A DNA stretch of 30,000 nucleotides, from positions 1 to 30,000 of the forward strand of contig JAHBMJ010005031.1 of the NCBI GenBank assembly GCA_018398765.1, in the 5' to 3' direction. Positions 10,070 to 21,333 of the stretch are shown piece after piece (position 1 is the stretch's first letter; the number at the start of each line of letters is the position of its first letter). Made by a program: the position numbers and the translations under genes. A model generated the notes under the pieces. That model was not told where the DNA came from. It saw only the letters and a list, made by a program, of their open reading frames with translations, and did no database searches. Source of the stretch: Chromera velia (Eukaryota; Sar; Chromeraceae).

Positions 10070-11954
10070 GTGTAGCAAGGAGATGTCACAGGCTTACTAC
10101 TGTTTTGTCTGAGACTGAAGCCAGTCCTAGACCAGTTACAGAGACGACTGCAAACAAGAAATGGGGGGAGGGGGTATTTCATCGGAGTATACATAGATGA
10201 TATTTCTGTGGTGTTCCCAGGCACTCACCCCTCAGTCTTGATGGACGTATAGTAGGATTATAGTGAGCTGTTGAGGGGATATGGGTTAATTGACTTTGAA
10301 TCTGGGGAAAAGGAAAAGCGCAGCGTATTCCCCTTCTTAGTCAGGCCTACAGACTTGCCCTCTACAGCATCCAGCAGGGCTGGAGGTCAACACAGCAGGG
10401 TACAAGCTTATGGAGGCGGTAGGAGGTGAAGACTCCTTTGTGGGGGCGTTTTTCAAGGAGAAAGTGGGGGATGCAGTGAGGCTGGGGAAGAGGGTAGAAG
10501 CGTACGGAGACCTCCAGGGCGCTTTCCTCCTCTTCAGATATTGTGTTTTCCTAAAGTTGATATATCTGGCAAGGGTTATGGGGGAACGGATTTCAATGAA
10601 CGACTGGGGCAGAGTGGACAGAGAGATGGGGGAGGTGTTTTCCTGTACTATGCACCTCATAGTAGCAGAATGGGTGATGGCCCATCCCCAAGCCCACTTC
10701 CCCCTCTCACATGGAAGCCTCGGCATCCTTAACTTCCAAAGAACAGCCCTTGCCACGGTGGTTGAATATTGTACATAAACTATCGGGGCAGTGCAAACCA
10801 GACTGGGGGAGCAAGGGTTATACTCTTTCCACCTCGCAGAGCTCCAATAGCTCCCGTGGGTAAGTGTGTGCGAGCAGGTATTCCAATATGCGCGAGAGAG
10901 AGTAAAAGAAGTAAAACTTTCACACAAGCATCTCTTATCCCCCCGAGCCCTAGATTGGGAAGGTCAGATGGAGAAGTGGTTAAAAGAAGAGCCTTAGGGA
11001 AGACAACAGCAGCACGAAATGACCCAGGCCTTACATAGGTATGGAAGGGATTTGCTCCTTCAGCAGCAGTCAGAAACAGGAAAAGCGAGACTGAGGTCTT
11101 ACGCAGGGGGTCCCACCTCCGCATGGCTGACAGCTATGCCCTCTTTACACTGGACCACCATTGCTCCCACATTGTTTTTTGTCGCACTCCATCTTTGGTT
11201 AGGTTTGGACCTTTCAGAGATTCAAAGAAACCCAATCTGTGCGTGTGGTGCTCCGCTGGACCTAGCGGGACACCATGCACAAAGATGTATAACGGGGGGG
11301 GGGATTTGATGGAGGCATGAACAGGTCAAGAACGCATTCTACAATATTTTATTGGGGGTGCGTCATACCTACGTGTCGAGAGAACGTACGTTTGCACAGC
11401 TCGGCCTTTCTACCCCAAACAGATTGGTCGAGGAAAGCCAGAAGAGACCAGACTTCCTATCAGGAATATTATCAGGGAACAGCTATCTCAGAGACGTGTC
11501 CGTCACTCATCCCATGTCTGTGGATACAGCCCGCCTGCGTCGAATGTCCAATTATGCAGGGACAGCAGCCAGAGATATAGAAACGGTGAAGAACAGGAAG
11601 TACAAGGCCATCTGCAAAGAGTTAGGCCTCGAATTTGTCCCGCTGGTGTTTGAAATGTATGGAAGGCCGGGGAAGAGGATAGTAGAGTTTTTGATAACTA
11701 TGGCAAATCATGCCGTAAGCAGAATGAGGGGGGGTGAAGAGTCTGACTTTACAGCGGTCCAGGGCAGACTGATGCAACAGTACTTCAAAATTCTGTCGTG
11801 CACTTTGCAGAGATTTGTGGCAGTAAACGTGCTTTCTTCCATTTACTCATGGAGAGAGAGAAGGAGTCCTTTCCAAGCAGAGCCATTACTGGCTTGCGAC
11901 GTGGCAGCGTTCTCTGTCCCCACGCAGGGGGCAGGGGGCCTTAACGGCGAGTGA
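10070..11954 (+). mobile_element. 5'-truncated non-LTR retroelement with RLE-like C-terminus
   Basis: The coding similarity begins at RT motif B and lacks everything upstream, as expected from incomplete target-primed reverse transcription. Motifs: V-stop-QGDVTG (10070-10087), motif C VYIDDISVVF (Tyr codon 10190), then after a frame change near 10400 a thumb region (YGDLQGAFLLFRYCVFLKL), LPLSHGSLGILNFQ, and SYAGGPTSAWLTAMPS. Then come a zinc knuckle CACGAPLDLAGHHAQRC (about 11250-11300), RHEQVKNAF, and KRPDFL...LRDVSVTHP. The last part matches the layout of restriction-like endonuclease tails of R2/CRE-type and algal non-LTR elements. Internal stops: TAG 10073, two adjacent TAGs near 10249, TAA 10776, TAG near 10849 and 10998, TGA 11307. 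Confidence 0.72.
10410..11954 (+). pseudogene. RT thumb and RLE-like endonuclease domain
   Basis: From 10410 one frame continues to TGA 11952-11954, through TAA 10776, two TAGs and TGA 11307. The piece from 11019 carries Gln-rich sequence, then GPTSAWLTAMPS and the CxC...HH...C knuckle. The piece from 11352 carries TYVSRERTF, KRPDFL and RDVSVTHP (candidate PD-(D/E)xK-like residues), then a helical tail (ARLRRMSNYAGTAARDIETV). The RLE label is inferred from motif layout; a different endonuclease-like tail is possible. Confidence 0.65.
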
Positions 11955-12271
11955 AGGACAAGGTGAAGTGAAGACCAAGCTGATTGAATGGACAGAGAAT
12001 GACGGAGAAGCGTAAAGAAGTAAAGGGTTGGAGAGAGAAAAAACATCGGACAGGAAGAGTTGTTTGTTGAAAAGTCGTTGCTCGAGAGTGAGTTAAGTGA
12101 TTCCGGATCAATTTCGGGCCGGCAGGGGCGATTGAAGTTGATGTGAAAGAGAAACTAGGGAAAAAAACGCGATAGAGAGGCAGGCAGAGTCAGAAACTAA
12201 GGGTGGATAGATTAGGGTAGATTAGGAAGAAACTGGCCTAGGCATGATACCCAATACCGTACGAACTAACG

Positions 12272-12419
12272 GCCGGTATGCTGGGACGTGCTATGCATCC
12301 ACGAACCCTCGATTCAACGCAGTATCGATAGAATTTCATAGAACATGCACACATCTCTACCAACATCTACCAACAGCCAGTATGCTGGGACGTGCTATGC
12401 ATCCACGAACCCTCAATTC
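12272..12419. repeat. Direct repeat of ~43 bp, two copies
   Basis: TATGCTGGGACGTGCTATGC followed by ATCCACGAACCCTC occurs at about 12272-12314 and again at about 12376-12419 with two differences. Related sequence (CATCTATGAACCCTCGTTCA, then TATCGATAG) occurs at 10030-10066, just before the truncated retroelement. A short CATCTACCAA tandem lies between the copies. Confidence 0.8.
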
Positions 12420-12550
12420 TTTAACACAAATCTCTTTGAATCATTGAAAGAGGTACCGCAATGGTACCGCCAGCTCTAACTGCCTTTATAATGATCGGTC
12501 AGTGAAGGGCAGATTCGGGTGATTACTTGGAAAACATCAGACCAGTCACG

Positions 12551-15500
12551 ATGCGGTTGCCCCTTGGCCCGTCTACGCGCCTCTTTCTGTCGTACTCAAC
12601 TCGGACGTACTGTTCGCTCTCCAAAAGCCTCTCCCTGGTCCCCGCAAAGCCGGGAGGAAGACTTCATAGAGGGTTCCTGTCTAGCAATCAGTGTGTGAGA
12701 AGCCTGTCCAGCAAAGCAAGTGGAGCCTGCAGGGATGCGACTGTGAGTCCTCGTCAGAAAGCTTCGGAATCGGTAGCCGTCTCCTTTTTGCATGCCGTCT
12801 CCTTTCTATGTCGATCTCAAAAACTGATGCCCCTTTTCTCGCCAGACTGCGTAGAGCTCGCCGTGTCCTTCTCGAACTGAAATTCATACTGCACAGCGTG
12901 ACGTAATCTTTTTGTGCCAAGCTTGCGACTTCAAATATTTGGGGGCCGTCTCCGCTTTCTGCTGGCTTCGGACAGCCGGTTCTTCGTCCAAAGATGGGGG
13001 GAATCCCTGCAAGAGTGGACGTTGAAACCTGGTTGTCCATGCAGTACATGAAGTGAGACATTGTAAAAAAAATTCCCACTTTCCTTCTCTCGTTCTTCCT
13101 TCTGCCTGCCTTCCTGACTCTGCCCTTCTGAATGAATGATCTCTTCTGACAGGACGAGGCCATGGGGATCAGATGCTTTCTCACTGAGAAGACGTCTTTG
13201 CCGGTCGTCCTCAATTTTCGACCAGAAGACTTTCACGTCAGTCTGTTTCCTGGTCCCCTGGCTGGCAATTAGCCTGCCTACGTGCACATGGCTACCTTGT
13301 CTCTCTATGTGCTGTGTCTGTCGACCTGCTGCCACTCGGCATGGTGTCTGTCTGCTTGTCCGTCTGGGAAGGAGAAAGAGCGAAAAAGAGAAATGCATAG
13401 AGAACCCCCTATTTGGAGGAAATGGTCAAACAGTCATGTGAGTCCAACAGGGAAGAGAGGGGAAGATGGAAAAGCGCGCCCTCTTGGTGGTCACTTTGTA
13501 AGTCTGCATGCCTTTGCGTCTTCACTTTTCGTAAGTCGCTCTTTCTTCTCTGTGAAGGACCGCACCAACTCCTTCTCCCATGCCTCTCTACTGGTGTTCC
13601 ACCCAGGTGTATGAAAGGGAGGGCAGAGGGAGAGCGGTGACTGTGGGGGACTTTGTGGATCTGGTCACAGTCGGACTGTCGACTGAAGAGAAACTCCTCG
13701 AAGACGTGAGGCAAGGGACAAGGGGGTCGAGAGGACGGGGGCGAAGACGAGTGTTGAAATTTTATGTGTACAGACACGCAATTGACACTCTGAATGCTCT
13801 GAAGACAGTGGCGGAGCTCTCGAATGTGCCACTGGATGCCTTCTCAGTCTGCAGTCAGTTCTTTCCTTCCTTCCTTTCTGGCTTTCTTTCTTGCTTGTTT
13901 GCTTCTTTCCTTCCGTTCTCTTCTGTCCCCCGCCTACCTGCATGCCGGTCTGCATGTTTTTTCTGGAGTTTTTGAGGATCCAGGATGCCGATTTGCCTTG
14001 TGGATACCCTTTCTGGTTCTTCTGCTTTTTTTGGACGGGAGGAATTGAGAGAGGAGGGGTGACAAGAGATGAGTGAAAAACGGAAGTGTGACTGACGGGT
14101 TGTCCATCTGAAAGTTTGTTTGGTTCTTTTCCCTTTGCCGTTGTCAGGCTACAGAGGCGGTGACTGTGTGGGGATCCAGGCGGTTACCTGTCCCTCTCGC
14201 TGGGCCCCCCACCTGATGTCCTCTTCTCGTCGCCTCCTTCAGACGATTGTGAGGGCACAACGAAAGAAGCAGGGAAGGGGGGCGAATGAGATGGTGACAG
14301 AAGAGGGAGCAAAGGCGGCACACTCCGTTGTCTTTGGGGGATTTTGTTTCGCAGATTTTGATTTGCGGCCAGGGATGGAGACTGGGGGAGACCTTCTTCG
14401 CGTTGGAATTCGCTTTCCGGGGCCTCGGGGGACCGTTCCTGTGGATGAAATTTCGGAGCGGCTGCGGAGAGTGGAGAAATTTGGGTTTGTGAACTTTTTC
14501 GGGCAGGAGTCCGTGACTGTTCCTGGAGCAAATTGGAGGTGCGTCTGTTGCGTTGATTCATGAGGTCTGATTTTAGGGTAGAAAGAAGTGTATGGTTCCC
14601 ACTTTCGGTTGCGGGTTTTCCTTTGGAAGTCACACAGAGGTATGTGGAATGGGAAGCGTCCATGTAGGGGGTGTTTGAGTGGCCCCTTAATTTGTTCGCC
14701 TTTCTATTCTTTTGGGAGGACCGCGGTTTGCTGGCTCTCAGCTTGGAGAAAAGAGAGAATTGGTTTTCTTCACTGAAGGCCCCTGGGGCTCTCGATCGGT
14801 GCTGAGAATAGGGGGGCAAAAGAGAAAAGTGTTCTTTCCAATCGGTTGAACCAAACGTTTGTGTGTGTCTATCTCTGTGTTCAGAATGGGCACCTTCTTG
14901 CTCAGAGGGGCCAAAGCAGGGTTCGCTCGTTCAGTCCTTGACCCTGCCGAAGCCCAGGCAGACGCAGGGATAGAGACAGAGGAGGACGGTGCCTTGAGGT
15001 CTGCCCTCGAGGTATGGGCCTCCTCAGATGGCAGTCCTGCAGCCACACAGGAGGCACTGCGCTTGATTGAAAACGGAAGGAAGTCTGAGGTGGGGAGGGG
15101 GAGCTGGGAAAGTCGTTGGGGGGGGAAATATGTTTATTTTTTCGGGAGGAAGGGCAGGGCGTCCGCTTCCACAGAGTAAAAAACACGAACACACACACAC
15201 ACACACGCACAGATACACAGACGGGGGGGAGGCTTGGCGAAGGGAACATCAAGATGGACTGAAAGGGTGAAGGAAGCAACGAGACATCAATCCAACCTTC
15301 AACTTCCGACCAATTCCCTCCATCTTTCCTCCCTCATGCCCCAACACCCCTCTTTTTCTCTCCCTCTCCTCTCCCCTCGTTGTGCAGCCCTCAGTGCAAG
15401 AGGCCTCTCTCCTCCTCCAACACCTGGCAATCCACACTGAGGCTGCCCCCTCCTCTCCGGCGGAGTCGCCCCTAGACGCCCGTCTGCGAGAGGCCGTGGA

Positions 15501-18500
15501 GCAGCTTCCCTTTCAGATCAGACAGGCTCACTGCAAGGCCTACGCGTCAAAGGTCAGTTAGTCAATCAGAAAAATACGAAAGATGCAAAACTTGGCTGCG
15601 CAAAGTTTTTCGCAGCTCTTTTGCAGCTCGTTGGGGCATTTCTGACAAAGTTGCTTGTAGGGAATATCCCCGTCGTACTCTTCGATCGGCTGAAAAGAAG
15701 ACTTTGGACAGGCAGCTTTTGCTCATTCTGCGCATGTGAAAGACGGACGCCAGGCGTCAGATAGACAGCCACATAATTCCCTGGGAGTCTGCATACATGC
15801 CGTCAAACGCCCCTGAATTGTGGTGGGTCGATCGGTTTGCTTTGCTCAGTTTCCTGTGCTTTTCCGAGAGTCCTTCCCTCCGTTTGTGACATGTGCGTTC
15901 GCGCGTTTGAATGTTGCCTTTGCGCCTGAATTTGTTAACACTCTTGCAGGTCTGGAACGAGCTTGCGTCTCTGCGCATTCAAATGATGGGAAGGGAAGTC
16001 CTGAAGGGAGACTTTTTCTTTCCTGTCGACGGTCGGTCTGGAGTGCGAGCGGAGGTCATCAGAATGCTCTAGGTTTTGTGTAGCAATAATGAATGTCGGA
16101 CGATAACGTAAGGACACACAGACGCTCCCTCAGGTTGTTCTCAGTTTCTCTGAGACAGAGTCACACAAACGTCTCTTGCTGTGCTTTCTCTTTCTGACGC
16201 ACTGATTATGCAACACGCAGTGCCGGTATCAGCTTTGTCTGTTCATGCATACACAGGGAGGACGAGTACACGAAAGCACACTTGAGAACGTATTGTTGGT
16301 TAGTCTGTCGATGCTCAAGAGACCACTCTAGTCATGAACATCCAGAAAATACACTTAGTGAGAAATCATGTATCTCTGAATTTCGTTTGCCGATTGTCAC
16401 ATTTTACGTCGTGCTGCAGGAGACTACTCAAGCGTCCGACTGGCGACGGACGAGGACGTGAATTGGCTGGGATCCCCGGGAGGGAAGGGAGTAGTAGGAT
16501 TAAAGCAAGTGGCGATTCCTCTTTTGGGTGCGGTGCCTGAGAACCTAAAGTTCTCCCTTGCACCTGAAGGGTCTCCCTCTTTCCGTTTAGGCCTCCATCT
16601 AGTCGGGATCCTCCAGCGAGACGGGCTGTGGCCTCTGGGGTCGGTGGGGGGCGCCTCTGAGGATTTGGGGTTTTTGGATGCGGTGCTGAGAAGACTCTCT
16701 GACGAACACGGACTCAAAACAGGGTTTCGTCCTTTAGTTCAGGTGCCTGCTAGTTTGAACTTTCAAATAGAAAAGAGTGAGCGACCTTCTTTCTTTGGGG
16801 ATATCCGGGCCCCTTCTCTGTTGGGAAAACTAGAGAAGGCGTTGGGCGGAATCTCTTCTTCATCCTCTTCATCAAGTACAGCTGCTGGAGGTTCAAAGCA
16901 AAAAAGCCCAACAAAAGGCTCCCAGGCAGAGACGTCACACTCGTCCCAGACAAGTCCTTCCTCCTCCTCAGAAGGCGCCAGGGAGATTCGCAACCCGTTT
17001 GCTGACGTTTTTGGTTCTTCTTCTTCCTTTTCCTTTTTGAATGAGGCGCACAAAGGGGGGATCAACCCGAAGGCCCTGAAGTCTCAAAATGCAGAGGAGC
17101 CTCCTGCCCGGGATATCTTTGCGTCCCCTTCCCCTCGGAGACTTGTCGAGAGGGCAACGGCTGTCTCTGATGGGAAATTGGGGGCAGAGCAGGCACCAGA
17201 GACAGATGGGGGAAAGTTGGAGGGGGTCTCGGGAGAGCCTGAGTCGTTTCTAGATACACAAAGGAAGGCAAAAACGGAAATGTGCAGGTCGGTCTGTGAG
17301 GAGAAAAAGCAAATCAGGATCTGAGCCGCCCTCTATTCTTTCCCCTCCATGTTTCTATCTCACTTGGTCAGAACGCTCCACTCGACTCGACGTATTTCTT
17401 CTGTGATTTGATGTCAAACTTGAAATGCTCCATTCTCTTCGAGACACAGGGAGGGCCTCAGTCCGGCCTTAGCAATATGGTCTGCATTTATGCATTTTCT
17501 TTATAATGTACACACGAACTCTCGTGTGTGTGCATAGTTTTTGAGTTTGCATCTGATCATTCACTGATCCCCAAAATATCCCCAAACGGTTGAGAGTTTG
17601 CTGCCAGGATATTGATGACTCCCGGTGTGCGTGTGTGTGCAGGGCCGTGACCATCCGGCTTGTTCTTTCTCCGTCGGTTTCAGCCTCTCAGCTTTTCAGG
17701 TGGGCCTCAACAATTGGAGGAAGGGAGGGAGGGAGAGACTGTATATTGTTCGGTGCTGTCTTTGGTGCCGACTCCTTCTTGTGGCTCAGCAGTTCTGGTG
17801 CGGGGACAACTCGGTTTGCCTTCCTGCCTGCCCGCCCGCCCAGCTGCATGGACAACTACATCAAAACGAAGAAAAACAAATCAGACAGAAAGAAGGAAAG
17901 AAAGAAAGAAAGGAAGAAAGAAAGAAAGACAGAAAGACAGAAAGAAAGAAAGCAAGCAAGAATGAAAGAAGGAAGGAAGGAAGGAAGGCCCTCAGAACGA
18001 AAGGAAGGAAGGAAGGAAGAAGGAAGGAAGGAAGAAGGAAGGAAGGAAGGAAGGAAGGAAGGAAGAAAGCGGAAGGAAAAGCAGACAGAAGGGAATGTGA
18101 AAGGACGCTACAGAAAGGAGGTCTAAAAATGTCATCGTGTAGCCCCCACGTACGTCCCGTTGTCCCTGAGGTTCGCCTGTGTGTCTTCGACTCTTCTGCA
18201 TGCTGTCTGCTTGCCTCGTGCGCTTCCATGAGCCTTCGCATGCCTCGATCAATGTTAGCATGCAAGCATAAATGAAGCCCCGCGCAATTGCATGTATGCA
18301 GGGAGATCATGCACGTGACTGATGGGACGCACCCAGAGAGGTGAGCTCACGAGAGAGATGGCAACGCAGAATACGAAGAACCCAGAAAAAAGTCACGTCC
18401 TTTCTCGTCTTTGAACTTTTGTGAGTACTCTTTTGGGTTTTGGCTTGGGGCTACCTTTTGATCTCTTGGGGTCTCTCTCCTGTGACTTGACCTGACCTGA

Positions 18501-19180
18501 CCTCCTCTTATGATTGTTCAGTAAATGCAGCGCGGTGCAGTAAGAGTGAGTGAGTAGACATGAACGCACTACTCTGCTCTGAATTGGCCTGACTACTTCG
18601 GACAGCACAAGGAGACACTTAGGGGTCTTTGTGTCCACTCGACTATGTTTGCCGTGATGATCTTTACTCAGACCTTCAGGTTTCATCACTGGGTCATTTG
18701 GCGTCCTTTTTTTTTTTTCTCTCGCTTTCCGTGGTTGCCTGCAGCCTTCAGAGGGCGGCAGCGGAATATGCAGACTTTCTGAAAGAAGAGAAGGAAAGGG
18801 TCGTGGCCAGAAAGAAAGAGAGGCAGACGAGGCAGAAGCGAATGAAGGATGGAAAGCGGCTGCCGGAGTCTCGAGAGGAATCGGGCGAAATGGAAGCCTC
18901 AACGGGCCCCGAGGCGACCTTGAAAACAGGTGAGACGGAGCTGGAAAGCTTCTCGGTTACTGTCAGTGCAGAGGGGGACGGGCACAATTTGGCCACGTTG
19001 TCAGACAGAGAAGAAGAATTGCACTCCGGGGAAGAGAGTTCTAAATCTTTTCAAAGTATTTCAGGGCAAAATTCAAACGCGAAGCAGGCTAAAACCGAAC
19101 CTCTGAGAAGAAAGCAGTCGGGAGGTGGCTTTCCGACTAGGCAAGTGGCTGAAAGAAAAGAAAACAAAACATATGCTTAA
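12551..19180 (+). CDS. PUS7-like: PUS7/TruD-family tRNA pseudouridine synthase, ten exons
   Basis: Converts uridine to pseudouridine in tRNA and other RNAs. My exon model is 12551-12742, 13153-13236, 13607-13853, 14148-14538, 14885-15089, 15388-15552, 15950-16031, 16420-17287, 17643-17699 and 18745-19180 (or 18754). All introns are GT-AG, phases all agree, and it gives about 908 residues with no in-frame stop. Family landmarks in order: GIRCFLTEK...FRPEDFHVYERE (N-terminal DF.V.E block), KFYVYRHAIDTLNALKTVAE, FSVCSYRGGD (GTKD-like motif with the catalytic Asp), GGDLLRVGIRF, KFGFVNFFGQ (NYYG-like), LPFQIRQAHCKAYASKVWNE (matches LYLHAYQSYVWN), LATDEDVNW, TGFRPLVQVPASLNF, and AVTIRLVLSPSVSASQLFR (matches SLPPSTYATM-RE). 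A Ser-rich insertion of over 100 residues (about 16770-17280) and a Lys/Glu-rich tail are unusual. The first exon is Arg/Ser/Leu-rich and low in acids, like an organelle presequence. The first exon and the last acceptor are the least certain parts. Confidence 0.87.
15187..15215. repeat. AC microsatellite in intron
   Basis: CACACACACACACACAC run within the fifth intron (15090-15387) of the PUS7-like gene. The same intron ends in a long C/T-rich tract before its AG. Confidence 0.9.
17884..18078. repeat. GAAA/GGAA purine tract in intron
   Basis: Almost 200 bases of pure or nearly pure purine on the plus strand: first GAAA-type, then GGAA-type units with two small breaks. It lies in the ninth intron (17700-18744) of the PUS7-like gene. 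Long Lys/Arg/Glu and Ser/Phe/Leu frames across it are artefacts of the repeat. Such mirror-symmetric purine tracts can form triplex (H-DNA) structures. Confidence 0.9.
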
Positions 19181-20300
19181 GCATGCGTGAACTTTTAATT
19201 GCAATGTGAAACTTACAGATGTAAAAGTAAATCAATTAGTAGTACATATATAGTACAGCAAGAAATTATATGATATGATGAAGTCTAGGATGAAGTAAGT
19301 CCCGGTAATTTACTATGAATTATAATTTTAAAGTGCAAAAATTATCAAAGCTTAGAACTTTTTTTGCATAAACAAAACTACCTTTAAACGTGAAACTACT
19401 TTTAAAATGAATCTTCATCTGTCGGCGTTCATTAACTAGTCATTAACTAGTAATTATAATAATTACTTACCATGCATAGTTATATTTTTAAAATGAAATT
19501 CTAGGGGCATCATACACAACAAAAAAAAAATGAATCGAATTCTGGCTTTTTTTTTGCCGATCATAATATTAAGTGACAAACAACTGTTGGCCATATGTTG
19601 CATAACTGTTGTTTGAGTGTTGCATATTTAACTGTTGCTTAGCTGTTACAAAAAAAAAAAAAAATCAAATTATTTTAGTTTACTTTTTTTTTGCTGTGAT
19701 TCGCGGCATCATACGCCTGGATGAAATCATACAAACTCTGAGTCCCTACTACAAACTCAACTATAGATCCATACTGAGTGTGTAGGCAACACAGAGTGAC
19801 AAATACAAATATATGATGATAATAATAAACATCGATCAGCCAATTATTTTTTTGTTTTTTGATGATAATTATTGATGCTTGTTGTAAGGCCGCCTATTTC
19901 TATAAAATATACGTAAATCATAAACTTTAGCATGTTTTGTGGCTTCATACTAGTAGTTTTTAAATACTGATAGTGTTTTAAAAAGTATGATTAAAAAAAA
20001 ACAGACTCCGGACATTTTTGCTATTTTTTTTTTTTTAATCACTGTGCATTGGCGGCATCGCTCAGTACGTTTAGAATTTTACAAAGAAAACCAAGCATAT
20101 ATATTACAAGCATCAGACAACCACTATAAAATAATATAAAACTAGTATATCTTATAATATCTATAGAACTTTATTTTTTAAAAAAATATTTTTATATTTC
20201 CAAATTCAGATATCTGAGCTGAGTCTGGTAAGATATGTTTAAAACATAAATTTATTATAAAATAGTGTGAGTCGTAGTTATTTTTAACTTGAAACTGTAG

Positions 20301-20420
20301 CTAGGCGTAGACTTTAGTTAGTTTAGTTCTTTAGTTAGTTTACATTTCGGGGATTTCTCCAAAAAACTAAACTAACTATAACTAACTAACTAAATTGAGT
20401 AAATTATGAACTAAACTAGT
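20301..20420. repeat. Foldback element of GTTAG/CTAAC type, copy 1
   Basis: TTTAGTTAGTTTAGTTC-rich sequence (20311-20343) is followed after a short spacer by its complement ACTAAACTAACTATAACTAA (about 20366-20396). The outer end CTAGGCGTAGACTTTAGTTAG (20301-20321) matches, in reverse complement with two differences, the end of a second element at 27760-27780. This supports a mobile or formerly mobile family. Confidence 0.65.
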
Positions 20421-20433
20421 TATACGTGGTCTT

Positions 20434-20826
20434 TCCCTGCAAAAAATATTAGAAAAGTAATAGGAAAGTTGTTAGAAAAATGATAAAAAAGTGATGCAAA
20501 AGTGATAGAAAAGTGATACAAATTCAAATTTCTAATATGTTAGAAATTTGAGTCGAATTTCTAACATTTTCTATAATTTCTATCAAATGTTAGAAATATT
20601 GGAAAAATGATAGAAAATTAAATCAAATTTCTATCACTTTTCTAACATTTCTAACATTTGATAGGAATTGAGTATAATTTCTAACATGTTATAAATTATA
20701 AAGTCTAATTTCTATCATTTTTCTAACTTTAAATTTCTATCACTTTTCTATCAGTTTTCTATTACTTTTCTATCACTTTTCTAACAACTTTTCTATCACT
20801 TTTCTAACATTTTTTGTAGCAGGGTT
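20434..20826. repeat. Foldback element with ~100 bp terminal inverted repeats
   Basis: The left arm begins CCCTGCAAAAAATATTAGAA and continues as a degenerate tandem of GAAAAGTGATA units. The right arm is its complement, ending ACATTTTTTGTAGCAGGG. The middle contains several smaller palindromes based on TTTCTAACAT. No ORF is present, so this looks like a non-autonomous, MITE-like element. Target-site duplications were not evident. Confidence 0.75.
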
Positions 20827-21312
20827 AGTTTAGTTATAGTTTTGCTACTTAGTTTAGTTTGATATGTTAAACTATAAAAGGTTTGATTATTCATTGTCTG
20901 CTAGCATTGTCTGAGTGGGTTTGAGTCTAACTCGGAGTTAAGGAGTGCCCGTCGAAGGCATCTTCTGTGCATGGGAGGCTTTGAGACACTTTTGATCTGA
21001 TCTTTAATAATAGCACCGGGTAGCACCGGGAAGACCTGGTGCTGTATAGTACTGCACATGGACAGCGACAAAACAGCGAGAGGCACGGGCTTTTGCACTA
21101 GTTTTAGGGGCTGCAGCCTGTGGACGTCACCAACGGGCTAGAGAAAATTTAATGCGATCCCTTTGTACCTCTTCATCAGCAAGCAGATCGGAAGGCTCGG
21201 CCGAAAGTTGCTAGGCTTCATCTACAAGTTCATCTCCGGACTGAAGTTCATCACCTTCAGAAATATCCTCTCCTCGGGTCCTTGTAAAAAGAATTTCTTA
21301 TGTACGTACTAG

Positions 21313-21333
21313 TGATTGATTGATTGATTGATG
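21313..21333. repeat. TGAT tandem repeat
   Basis: Five consecutive TGAT units. Confidence 0.9.

Noticed and set aside
12681-13398. Minus-strand ORFs of 155-177 codons
   Set aside because: They lie opposite the first two PUS7-like exons and intron, show no family motif, and are explained as shadows of C/T-rich introns.
17590-18310. Long Lys/Arg/Glu and Ser/Phe/Leu reading frames
   Set aside because: They are translations of the GAAA/GGAA purine tract inside an intron.
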